Origin: DAOTXN01 sp034435435
GTDB taxonomy: Bacteria > Chloroflexota > Anaerolineae > S140-20
DNA length: 64,000 bases
Reading direction: 5' to 3'
Assembly: GCA_034435435.1 (NCBI GenBank)
Contig: DAOTXN010000052.1
Coordinates: 1 to 64,000, forward strand
Of this stretch, positions 49,973 to 58,493 are shown in pieces. The notes beneath the pieces are model-generated. The model was not told the DNA's origin. It was given only the letters and a program-made list of their open reading frames with translations, and did no database searches. The translations under genes and the position numbers were made by a program. Numbering within the stretch: position 1 is the stretch's first letter; each line of letters opens with the position of its first letter.

Positions 49973-52102
49973 ATGAAGAAAAGGGCTACCAGACACATCT
50001 GGACAGTAAGGCAAAGCATCAGGACAAGATTGTTGCTCTTGCTATTGAGCCTGACGACGGTATCAGTAGTCGTCATCGCTTATCTTGGCGTCAACTCGAT
50101 TTCGAGAGCAGGGCAGAGCGCCCAACAAACTGCCACTGCGACGCTACGCACTCAAGCTGAGGAATTCCTCGTCCAACTTACGGTAGGCGCCGCAAAGCGA
50201 GATGACCTCGTTTTGGAGCGCGCGCGCCAGGATGCCAAGAACGTGGCAAGCTTTGCCGCAGGCATCTTTGAGCAACCGGATGCTTTTGCCAGCGAGAGAT
50301 ACTGGCGTGCTCAAAACCACATGTTTGTGGGAGCAGAGGGTCAATATATCAACGGAGAAAATGATATTAGCACGGTCTTTGTGCCTAACAGCATATCGGT
50401 TGACCCTGAGCTAATAAGAAACCTGGAGTTGACGGCGTATCTGGACTTGCTGTTTGCCTCTGTCTATGAAAGCAACCCCAATTCAGTCGCCATTTATATT
50501 ATCACTAAACAAGGGGTCTCCCGCCTCTACCCCAACATCAATCTGGGCGACATTCTTCCGGCAGACTTTATGGCTACTGAGGATATTTTTTACACCAGCG
50601 GGACGCCGGAAAGTGACCCGGAGCGCGCGGTGATCTGGACGCCGGTTTATAACGACCCCGCGGGTCAGGGATTACTTGTCACAGCCGTGGCGCCTATTTA
50701 TTCCAGTCAGCAAGAATTCTTGGGAATCATTGGCATTGACGTCAGCCTGACCAAACTCAGCGCCGACATCGAAGCCACTACCCCGATAGCAGGCGGTTAC
50801 GCTTTCCTCATTAACGAGCAGGGACACGCCATTGCGCTACCTGCACAGGGATACTCTGATATCCTGGGGCGCGCACGCGAGAGCGGCGAGTTGGGAACCG
50901 ATCTTACCGGCGCAGACCCCGCCTTTGCGCCTGTTATCAGCGAGATGATGGCTGGATCTACCGGCTTTCAGAGCGTCCAAGAAGGCAACAGAGAACTGTT
51001 TGTAGCCTATGCCCCTTTGAGTGGCACCAACTGGAGTCTGGCCAACGTGGTCGAGGTAGAGAAGATGCTTCAGGCTGTTGCTGCTATGAAGAAAGAAGTC
51101 GAATCCTCGACCCAGGAATTGATCTCGACGCGCATCCTACCGGCTGGTGGGATTATCCTCATCATCGCGGCAGTGGCCGGCCTTTTTTCGACCAATCGTC
51201 TGATCAAACCCATCCAGAGCCTGGCGACGGCTGCACAACAAATCGGCAGCGGCAGATGGGATACGCCGCTCCCGCCAGTCAGCGACGATGAAATTGGCGT
51301 CCTGACCAGAACATTTGGAACAATGTCCGCACAGATCCGCGAACTGGTTACGGGCCTAGAAGCGCGTATCGCCGAGCGCACCGCCGATCTGGCCGCCCAT
51401 GGTGAAAAGCTGGAAAGCGCCTATCGCACGCTTGAAGACACAGTTCACCAAAGTCAGCGTCGCGCCGAACTGCTTCAAGCCAGCGTCCAAGTCAGCCGCG
51501 CTGTGGCGCAGATTCACGATCTAGACCTACTGCTCCCAAAAATGACCCAACTCATCAGCCAGCACTTTGGCTTTTACCACACCGGTATCTTTCTCATTGA
51601 CAGGCCTAGCGGTTATGCCGTGCTGCGCGCCGCCAACAGCCCCGGCGGACGGCGCATGCTGGCTCGCCAGCATAAATTGCGCGTCGGCTCTGAAGGCATC
51701 GTAGGCTACGTGACCAGCACAGGGCGGCCCCGCATCGCCCTGGATGTGGGTATTGACGCTGTACACTTCAAGACGCCCGAACTACCCGAGACCCGCTCCG
51801 AGATGGCCGTGCCGCTACGCAGCAGCGACGAGATCATCGGCGCACTCGATGTGCAGAGCACCCAAGAGGCTGCCTTTGACGAAGAGGATATTGCCGTGCT
51901 AACGGGCTTGGCCGACCAAATCGCCATCGCCATCCAAAACGCTCAACTTTTCCGACAGACCCAGGCAGCCCTGGCCGAAGCCGAAAAAGCTTATCGCCGC
52001 TACTTGCGCGATGAATGGGATAGATTCCTGGCGGGCGAGGCGCAACGCCCATCTCGTGGCAGCGGCGCGTTTTCACACGTGAGCGAGATCGACCATAACT
52101 GA
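49973..52102 (+). CDS. Kinase-less membrane sensor: double Cache, HAMP, single GAF (B, paralogue of A)
   Basis: 709 residues: helix (19-40), extracellular double Cache (50-370; RYWRAQNHMFVGAEGQYING, GQGLLVTAVAPIYSSQQEFL), helix (386-405), HAMP (406-458), coiled coil, GAF (500-665; SPGGRRMLARQHKLRVGSEG). Unlike the other eight kinase-less sensors it stops soon after GAF1, inside the linker to the degenerate GAF (AYRRYLRDEWDRFLAG), with a short unrelated tail, so it lacks the degenerate GAF and half-GAF end. The extracellular domain is a paralogue of the 37135 sensor. GCGAGG precedes ATG 49973. It follows the giant sensor by 37 bases. Confidence 0.84.
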   Translation: MKKRATRHIWTVRQSIRTRLLLLLLSLTTVSVVVIAYLGVNSISRAGQSAQQTATATLRTQAEEFLVQLTVGAAKRDDLVLERARQDAKNVASFAAGIFEQPDAFASERYWRAQNHMFVGAEGQYINGENDISTVFVPNSISVDPELIRNLELTAYLDLLFASVYESNPNSVAIYIITKQGVSRLYPNINLGDILPADFMATEDIFYTSGTPESDPERAVIWTPVYNDPAGQGLLVTAVAPIYSSQQEFLGIIGIDVSLTKLSADIEATTPIAGGYAFLINEQGHAIALPAQGYSDILGRARESGELGTDLTGADPAFAPVISEMMAGSTGFQSVQEGNRELFVAYAPLSGTNWSLANVVEVEKMLQAVAAMKKEVESSTQELISTRILPAGGIILIIAAVAGLFSTNRLIKPIQSLATAAQQIGSGRWDTPLPPVSDDEIGVLTRTFGTMSAQIRELVTGLEARIAERTADLAAHGEKLESAYRTLEDTVHQSQRRAELLQASVQVSRAVAQIHDLDLLLPKMTQLISQHFGFYHTGIFLIDRPSGYAVLRAANSPGGRRMLARQHKLRVGSEGIVGYVTSTGRPRIALDVGIDAVHFKTPELPETRSEMAVPLRSSDEIIGALDVQSTQEAAFDEEDIAVLTGLADQIAIAIQNAQLFRQTQAALAEAEKAYRRYLRDEWDRFLAGEAQRPSRGSGAFSHVSEIDHN

Positions 52103-52106
52103 CAAG

Positions 52107-52138
52107 CCCGACGGGAACACATTCTTCCTATCGTCGGG
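52107..52138 (+). other. Intercistronic hairpin next to a ribosome binding site
   Basis: CCCGACG (52107-52113) and CGTCGGG (52132-52138) form a 7-bp stem. It is followed by only two T residues and then the GGAGG of the next gene, so it is more likely an RNA-stability or translation element than a strong terminator. Confidence 0.45.
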
Positions 52139-52152
52139 TTGGAGGCAAAACA

Positions 52153-54714
52153 ATGAGCCAATCCAATCACAAACGACCCACCGGCAAGTTACGCCGCCGC
52201 ATCGCCGGCCTATCGTTGCGGCTCAAGCTCTTTATCGGTGTAGGCACATTGATCAGCGGTTTGCTCATCGTAGGTAGCATCTCGGTCATCTCCGGTGTGA
52301 CCACCCAACAACTGGTCAGTCGCACCCTGGCCCGCCAGCGCCAGTTGGCCGATCTGACCACCCGCATCAATAACACCCTGCTCAACGCCCAAAACCAGGC
52401 CTTTGACTTTTATAACACTTGGTCCCTCACCGGCTTTGAACGTGAAACAAGCGGTTTCGATTATGCGCAGCAGATTTACGTGACCCCTATCCGCGCCAAT
52501 CTGGATCAGATCCGCACTGACATCGAGACCATCCGAGAACTCAATCCCGATCAAGCTATGCGCAGCAATCTGGACAAGATTGCCACCAGCGTAGGTGCTT
52601 ACGAAACCACTCTGATTTCAATGAGCGACCAGATGGAACGACTGGGGTTTCGTGACACCGGTGAATCCGGACAGCTCTTGCAAATTTTTGACAGCCTGCA
52701 GACCGAACTGGGAAAAACAGAGCTGCAAGCCGCTCAATCTTCCCTCTATGAAATGAAGCAATATGCCGAAAGCTACTTTTTGCGTTCTGAGCTTATCAAT
52801 GCACGTCTGGTACGCGAGGCAAACAGAAGGATCCAAGAGCAGATCAGCACTATTCCCGACGCGCAACTCTCGCCCACAACCAAAGTACAATTTGACGGCC
52901 TGCTCGAGGACTATTATGACCACTTTCTAAGAGCGGCCAATCTCTACAATAACCTCCAGACCAGTCGCGCCAACCTGGTTGGTCAAAGCGATTTGACCAG
53001 TACTCTGGTACAAGAGTTATATCAAGAACAGCAAGCCCAGTTCTCCGCCAAAGTCCAAGCACTCCAGAGGCAGCAAGCTCGCACCACCACAGCGACGGGC
53101 GTGTTGACCACCATTGTTCTGGTCAGCGGTACAGTCATTGCTTATTTTGTCATCGGACAAATCATCCAACCCGTGCGGACGCTGGGACAAATCGCCGAAC
53201 GGTTGGGCGGGGGTGAGCTTGGAGTGCGAGCCCCAATAGACAGTCGCGACGAAATCGGCGCCACAGCCATCGCGTTTAACTTGATGGCCGACCGGCTCCA
53301 GGAATTACTCGCGGAGCTAGAGCAACGCGTAGCCGACCGCACCCACGACTTGGAAACCACAGCCGCCGACCTGACCGCGCGTACTGCCGAACTGGAAAAG
53401 GTCCATCAAGCCCAGCAACTCATCAACCGAGAGCTCGAAGAAACTGTGCGACAGAGTGAGCGCCGCGCAGCCTTGCTCCAAGCCAGCGCAGAGGTTAGCC
53501 GCGCCATCACTCAACTTCGTGACCCTGCCCAAGGTCGCGGGGTGAGCGGTCTGGACCAACTCCTCACCGAGGTGACCCATCTCATCAGTCAACACTTTGG
53601 CTTTTACCACGCTGGGGTATTTCTCATCGACGAGGCTCGCCGCTTCGCCGTACTGCGCGCAGCTAACAGCCCTGGCGGGCAACGTATGCTGGCCCGACAA
53701 CACAGACTCGGCGTTGGCTCCGAAGGCATCGTGGGTTACGTCACTCAGGCTGGCCGTCCACGCATCGCCCTCGACGTCGGTGCTGATGCCTATTATTTCA
53801 ACAACCCCGACTTGCCCGATACGCGCTCCGAGATGGCCGTGCCGCTGCACATCGGCGACGAGGTCATTGGCGCCCTGGATGTGCAGAGCACTCAAGAGGC
53901 CGCCTTTGACGATCAAGACGTGCGCGTGTTGACGGCGCTGGCAGCCCAAATCGCCATCGCCATTCAAAACGCCAACCTCTTCCGGCAAACTCAAGAAGCC
54001 CTAAGCGAAGCCCAACATGTGCAACAAAGTTACATTCGCCAGCAATGGACCCAACTCGTCCGCGAACAATCGCCCCTGATTCACGAATATACGTTGAGCG
54101 GCGTTCCCCCACTCGGCGACTCCCAACTGCCTGAGGTCCAAGAGGCCCTGCGCACCGGGCAGATGATCATCGCCGACGGTAATGGCGACCCAGAACACAG
54201 CCCGGTGCGCACGGCTCTGGCGGTCCCCATTCAAGTGCGCGGGCAAACTATCGGCGTCCTCGACCTGCAAGAAACCGACCACGACCGCCGGTGGACTGCA
54301 GACGAACTCGCGCTCATTCAAAGCATCGCCGATCAGATGGGCCAGGCGCTCGAGGGGGCGCGCTTGTTTGAAGAAACTCAACGCCGCGCCCAGCGTGAAC
54401 TCCTCGCCCGCCAGATCACCGAGCGCATCCGCGCGGCTGGCGCCGCGGGTGACATCGGCTCTATTTTGCAAACGACTGCCGAGGAGTTGGGCAAAGCCCT
54501 GCGCGTCACACGCGCGGTAGCCCGACTCCAGGTGCCTACGAGTGGCGACACGCTACAGCGCGTCGAAGCCAGGCAGCCGCAACTGCCTAATGATAAACCC
54601 AGCGAAACTGCTCAGCCTCACGCTCCTGAGCGGGTCTCCCCTAAAGGGGAACCCGCGATTCGGCCCAAATTTGCGCTTTCGACGGCGCAACGCCGGGTCA
54701 CGGACCCGGCTTGA
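52153..54714 (+). CDS. Kinase-less membrane sensor: helical-bundle input, HAMP, GAF, degenerate GAF
   Basis: 853 residues. Helix 26-50 is followed by an all-helical extracellular region (50-313; RQRQLADLTTRINNTLLNAQ, LNPDQAMRSNLDKIATSVGA). This looks like a four-helix or HBM-type bundle, not a Cache domain. Then come the second helix (314-337), HAMP (337-390), long coiled coil, GAF1 (445-615), degenerate GAF2 (625-755), half-GAF tail (DIGSILQTTAEELGKALRVT) and a basic disordered end of about 50 residues. No output domain is present. GGAGG lies upstream of ATG 52153. The different input fold widens the ligand range of the array. Confidence 0.83.
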   Translation: MSQSNHKRPTGKLRRRIAGLSLRLKLFIGVGTLISGLLIVGSISVISGVTTQQLVSRTLARQRQLADLTTRINNTLLNAQNQAFDFYNTWSLTGFERETSGFDYAQQIYVTPIRANLDQIRTDIETIRELNPDQAMRSNLDKIATSVGAYETTLISMSDQMERLGFRDTGESGQLLQIFDSLQTELGKTELQAAQSSLYEMKQYAESYFLRSELINARLVREANRRIQEQISTIPDAQLSPTTKVQFDGLLEDYYDHFLRAANLYNNLQTSRANLVGQSDLTSTLVQELYQEQQAQFSAKVQALQRQQARTTTATGVLTTIVLVSGTVIAYFVIGQIIQPVRTLGQIAERLGGGELGVRAPIDSRDEIGATAIAFNLMADRLQELLAELEQRVADRTHDLETTAADLTARTAELEKVHQAQQLINRELEETVRQSERRAALLQASAEVSRAITQLRDPAQGRGVSGLDQLLTEVTHLISQHFGFYHAGVFLIDEARRFAVLRAANSPGGQRMLARQHRLGVGSEGIVGYVTQAGRPRIALDVGADAYYFNNPDLPDTRSEMAVPLHIGDEVIGALDVQSTQEAAFDDQDVRVLTALAAQIAIAIQNANLFRQTQEALSEAQHVQQSYIRQQWTQLVREQSPLIHEYTLSGVPPLGDSQLPEVQEALRTGQMIIADGNGDPEHSPVRTALAVPIQVRGQTIGVLDLQETDHDRRWTADELALIQSIADQMGQALEGARLFEETQRRAQRELLARQITERIRAAGAAGDIGSILQTTAEELGKALRVTRAVARLQVPTSGDTLQRVEARQPQLPNDKPSETAQPHAPERVSPKGEPAIRPKFALSTAQRRVTDPA

Positions 54715-54762
54715 GCACCAGGCTGAGCAATTACAAGCCAGCGAAGAATAAGGAGGAAAAAC

Positions 54763-55989
54763 ATGTTCACACGAAATAAATCGAGCATTCTGTTTTTGTT
54801 GATCCTCGTGAGCTTGCTCATCCTGCCGGTCAGTTGTGGGGGCCAAAAGGCCAAAGAGAAGGTCTCAGTCGTGCGCGTCGGCGTTCTCTTTCCGCTCACC
54901 GGCGACCTAGCCAGCATCGGTGAAGACAACAAGAACGGCGTTGTGCTGGCAGCCGAAGAAATCAACGCCGCTGGAGGCATCAAGGCGTTGGATGGGGCCA
55001 AACTCGAGCTAGTCTTTGGCGACACTCAGGGCAATCCCGACGTCAGCGTCCAGGAGGTCCAGCGGCTCATCGAAGAGGAAAAGGTTGTCGCCATCATCGG
55101 CGCTTACCAAAGCAGCGTCACCAAGCCTGCCACCCAAGAGGCTGAACGCCTTGAAACCCCCTTTATCGTCAGCATGGCAGTCGCCGACGTCATCACCGAA
55201 CGAGGCTTTCGCTACGTCTTTCGCATCTGCCCTAAAGCCAAGTTCTACGGGCGCGATCAGGTGCGCTTTTTTGCCGACCTGGCCGACCTGGCTGGCTATC
55301 CGGTGCAGCGGGTGGCCTTGCTGCACGAAAACACCGACTTTGGCACCTCCATCGCCCTGGCCCAGAAACAGGCTGCGCAAGAAAGCGGTATGGAGGTGGT
55401 AATCGAGGTGAGCTACACGGCCGAAGGCGCGACAGATCTGAGCGCTGAAGTGGCTCAGGTGCTGGCGGCTCAGCCCGACGCCATCCTGGAGGCCACTTAT
55501 TTGAATGACAGCATTCTCATTGCCCGGGCGCTGGCCGCCGCCAACGCACACATACCGCTGTCTGACGCGGCCGGCGGCACCGTCTACCCCGAATACATCC
55601 AACAGCTCGGCCCGCTGGCCGAGGGCACATTTACCCAGATCGAGTATTCAAAATATGCCCCTGGCGGCAAAGAACTGAACGACCGTTTCCAGGCGCGTTT
55701 TGGGGCCGACATCACCGGCAACAGCGCTTACGCCTATCAGGCCATGCTGGTGCTCCAAGATGCGCTGGAACGCGCCAGGACATTGGACAAGGAGAAATTG
55801 CGCGAGGCCCTAGCGGCTACCGATCTACCCCGGGGGCCGCAGATGATCATGCCGGCTGAACGGTTACGTTTTGACGCCGAGAATCAGAACGAGTCTGCCA
55901 CTCTGTTCATGGTTCAGATTCAAGATGGCGAACTGGTACCGGTCTGGCCGGCCGAATACGCCACCGCTCCGGTGCGCATGCAGAAATAG
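54763..55989 (+). CDS. Branched-chain-amino-acid-type ABC binding lipoprotein, orphan in sensor array (LivK-like)
   Basis: A 408-residue periplasmic binding protein of the leucine/isoleucine/valine (family 1, LivK) type. The signal peptide ends in lipobox LPVSCGGQ (Cys near residue 25). The mature region shows RVGVLFPLTGDLASIGEDNK, NGVVLAAEEINAAGGIKALD, IIGAYQSSVTKPATQEAERL and YAYQAMLVLQDALERARTLD. AAGGAGG lies 6 bases before ATG 54763. No permease or ATPase genes are nearby; it is flanked on both sides by membrane sensors, 48 and 11 bases away. The likely role is to bind an amino-acid-like ligand and present it to an adjacent sensor, rather than transport; this is inference from context. 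Confidence 0.88.
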   Translation: MFTRNKSSILFLLILVSLLILPVSCGGQKAKEKVSVVRVGVLFPLTGDLASIGEDNKNGVVLAAEEINAAGGIKALDGAKLELVFGDTQGNPDVSVQEVQRLIEEEKVVAIIGAYQSSVTKPATQEAERLETPFIVSMAVADVITERGFRYVFRICPKAKFYGRDQVRFFADLADLAGYPVQRVALLHENTDFGTSIALAQKQAAQESGMEVVIEVSYTAEGATDLSAEVAQVLAAQPDAILEATYLNDSILIARALAAANAHIPLSDAAGGTVYPEYIQQLGPLAEGTFTQIEYSKYAPGGKELNDRFQARFGADITGNSAYAYQAMLVLQDALERARTLDKEKLREALAATDLPRGPQMIMPAERLRFDAENQNESATLFMVQIQDGELVPVWPAEYATAPVRMQK

Positions 55990-56000
55990 GGAGTGACATT

Positions 56001-58460
56001 ATGGATCAATCCACGCGCCGGCCTGCCGAGCCGGCGGGCCCACGGGGCCACCAAACGGTAGGCCCACAACCAGCGCTCCAACTCGCTCGCGTGAGCTGGC
56101 GCCGAAGCCTGGCCACCCGCCTGGGAGGGGTGTTCATCCTCATCGCCGTGCTCTCACTGGCCCTCGTCGGCCTGGTGCTAATACGCACCGCCCGGCAGAC
56201 CCAGCGCGAGAACATCTTTCGCCTGCAGGAAAAAAATGGGCGCGAAGTCGTTCTGCAGATTTCAGCCTACCTCAACGACGCCCAGGATGCTCTGAGCCTG
56301 TTCGAGCGCACCCAATCACTGACGGCGCTCGCCGCCGGCGTCCAACAAAAGGCGCTGGAAAACTTGCTCATCCAACGCCGCACCGTGTTCAGCCAGATCA
56401 CGCTGCTAAACCTGACCGGCAACGAGCTAGCCAAGGTGTCCGAGTTTCATACCTTTACACCGGCAGAACTGAGCACGATCCGCGAAGCTGACCTGGCAGC
56501 CGCCAGCGCAGCATTGAGCGGCCAGTTCTACGTGAGCGATATCTTTGTCTCGCCAGAGAGTGGGTTGCTATCGGTGCAGATCGGTATGCCGGTCAAGACG
56601 TCGGGCGATCAGGTCGCCGGCGCCCTGCTAGCAGAGGTCAAGGTCACGCGCTTGTGGCAGGATGTATCTCGCATCGAAATCGGTCAAACCGGCTATGCCT
56701 ACCTGGTAGACCAGAGCGGGCGCTTTGTCGCCTATCAAGAGCCAGGCGAGGTGTTACAGCGCTACGGTGAAGACATGAGGCACATGCCACCGGTGGCCGA
56801 GTTTATCTCCGAGGGAACGGAACACACCTTCCACCACCACGAGTATACAGGACTGAACGGCCAAAACGTGATCGGCCTATACACGCCCGTCCCCGGCACG
56901 AATTGGGCCGCCATCGTCGAGTTGCCCACCCAAGAGGCCTTTGCCACCGTCCGACAAATGCAAACGTATCTCGTCGGCCTGACTCTCCTGGGCGCATTCG
57001 TCTCCGCCGGGACTGCCTTTGGCGTCTCTCGTCGCTTTCTGCGCCCCATCCAGCAGTTGACATCCACCGCACAACGCATCGGCGCTGGCGACCTGGAGGC
57101 AACAATCCAAGCGCCTTCTCAGGCCGACGAAGTGGGTTTGCTGGCTCGTGCATTCCGCCAGATGCAGACGGAGCTAAAACAACTATACAGTGGCCTAGAA
57201 ACCCAGGTGGCCGAGCGCACCGCCGACCTGCAAACGACGGCCTCTGCCCTGGCCAGCCGCAGCCAGGAATTGGAATCGGTTCTGGCTGACTTGCAACGGC
57301 GCAGCGAAGAGCTACAAGAAGCTACCCAACGCCAGGTCCAGATCAACCAGGAACTGCAAAGAGCCAACGAGCTAAGTCAGCGCCGCGCGGCCCGCCTGCA
57401 GGCCAGCGCCGAGGTCAGCCACGCAGCTGCGCAGGTCCGTGACCTGGATAAGCTGTTGCCCCGCGTCACCGAGTTGATCAGCCACTATTTTGGTTACTAT
57501 CACGCGGGCATCTTTATGATCGACCCCAACCGCCGTTTTGCCGTGTTGCGCGCCTCCAACAGCCCCGGCGGCCAACGCATGCTGGCCCGGGGCCACAAGC
57601 TAGAGATTGGCGTGACCGGCATCGTGGGGCGCGTCGTGCACACCGGCGAACCCCGCGTGGCCCTGGACGTGGGCGAGGATGCCGTGTACTTTGACAACCC
57701 CGATCTGCCCGACACCCGCTCCGAGATGGCCGTGCCGTTGCGCGTCGGCGCGGAAGTCATCGGCGCTCTCGACGTACAGAGCACCGAAGCAGGCGCTTTC
57801 GACCAGGAAGACGTGGCTGTTCTCTCCACCCTGGCTGACCAAATTGCCGTCGCCATCGAAAACGCCCGCCTGCTGCGCCAGGCCCAGGAGGCCGTGGAAG
57901 AGCTGGAGATGACTCAACGGCTGTACTTACAGGAACAGTGGCGCAGCACGACGCGCGGGCCCCAAACCCGCCTGGGCGAGTGGAAAACCGTCGAGACCGG
58001 TGTGGAGCAACTGCCGGCCCCGTGCCTCACCGCGAGCCAGAAAGCTCTGGAGGAAGGGCAGATGGTCGTGCTAGAAAATAACGAACTGGACCAGGCCTTT
58101 TCTGTAATGGCCGCTCCGATCAAACTACGGGGACAAACCATTGGCGTCCTCGATCTGCAAGAGACCGAGGAACAGCGACATTGGTCCCCCGACGAGATCG
58201 CCCTGGTTCAGACAGTCGCCGATCAGGTGGCCCAGGCGCTGGAAACGGCCCGACTGTTCACAGAGACCCAGCGCCGCGCCGAGCGTGAGCGAATGATTCG
58301 CCAAATCACCGACAAAGTGCGCGCCAGCTCAAACCTGGAGACCATCTTGCAGACAACCGTCCAGGAATTAACCCGCTCAATGGGATTGCCGCGCGCTTTT
58401 GTTCGTTTAGGTCTGGAAGAAGACGTGCGCAACCCAGGTGAATCGAAAGAGTCGCTTTGA
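56001..58460 (+). CDS. Kinase-less membrane sensor: Cache, HAMP, coiled coil, GAF, degenerate GAF
   Basis: 819 residues: basic N-tail, helix (42-62), extracellular Cache region (65-320; RIEIGQTGYAYLVDQSGRFV, YTGLNGQNVIGLYTPVPGTN), helix (320-342), HAMP (343-395), an unusually long coiled coil (395-470; ASRSQELESVLADLQRRSEE), GAF1 (470-630), degenerate GAF2 (640-760) and half-GAF tail (NLETILQTTVQELTRSMGLP). No output domain is present. It starts 11 bases after the binding-lipoprotein gene with GGGAG 8 bases upstream, so it is the best candidate partner for that lipoprotein. Confidence 0.84.
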   Translation: MDQSTRRPAEPAGPRGHQTVGPQPALQLARVSWRRSLATRLGGVFILIAVLSLALVGLVLIRTARQTQRENIFRLQEKNGREVVLQISAYLNDAQDALSLFERTQSLTALAAGVQQKALENLLIQRRTVFSQITLLNLTGNELAKVSEFHTFTPAELSTIREADLAAASAALSGQFYVSDIFVSPESGLLSVQIGMPVKTSGDQVAGALLAEVKVTRLWQDVSRIEIGQTGYAYLVDQSGRFVAYQEPGEVLQRYGEDMRHMPPVAEFISEGTEHTFHHHEYTGLNGQNVIGLYTPVPGTNWAAIVELPTQEAFATVRQMQTYLVGLTLLGAFVSAGTAFGVSRRFLRPIQQLTSTAQRIGAGDLEATIQAPSQADEVGLLARAFRQMQTELKQLYSGLETQVAERTADLQTTASALASRSQELESVLADLQRRSEELQEATQRQVQINQELQRANELSQRRAARLQASAEVSHAAAQVRDLDKLLPRVTELISHYFGYYHAGIFMIDPNRRFAVLRASNSPGGQRMLARGHKLEIGVTGIVGRVVHTGEPRVALDVGEDAVYFDNPDLPDTRSEMAVPLRVGAEVIGALDVQSTEAGAFDQEDVAVLSTLADQIAVAIENARLLRQAQEAVEELEMTQRLYLQEQWRSTTRGPQTRLGEWKTVETGVEQLPAPCLTASQKALEEGQMVVLENNELDQAFSVMAAPIKLRGQTIGVLDLQETEEQRHWSPDEIALVQTVADQVAQALETARLFTETQRRAERERMIRQITDKVRASSNLETILQTTVQELTRSMGLPRAFVRLGLEEDVRNPGESKESL

Positions 58461-58493
58461 TTGGTTTGGTCCCTGTCTATCGAGGGGAATATA

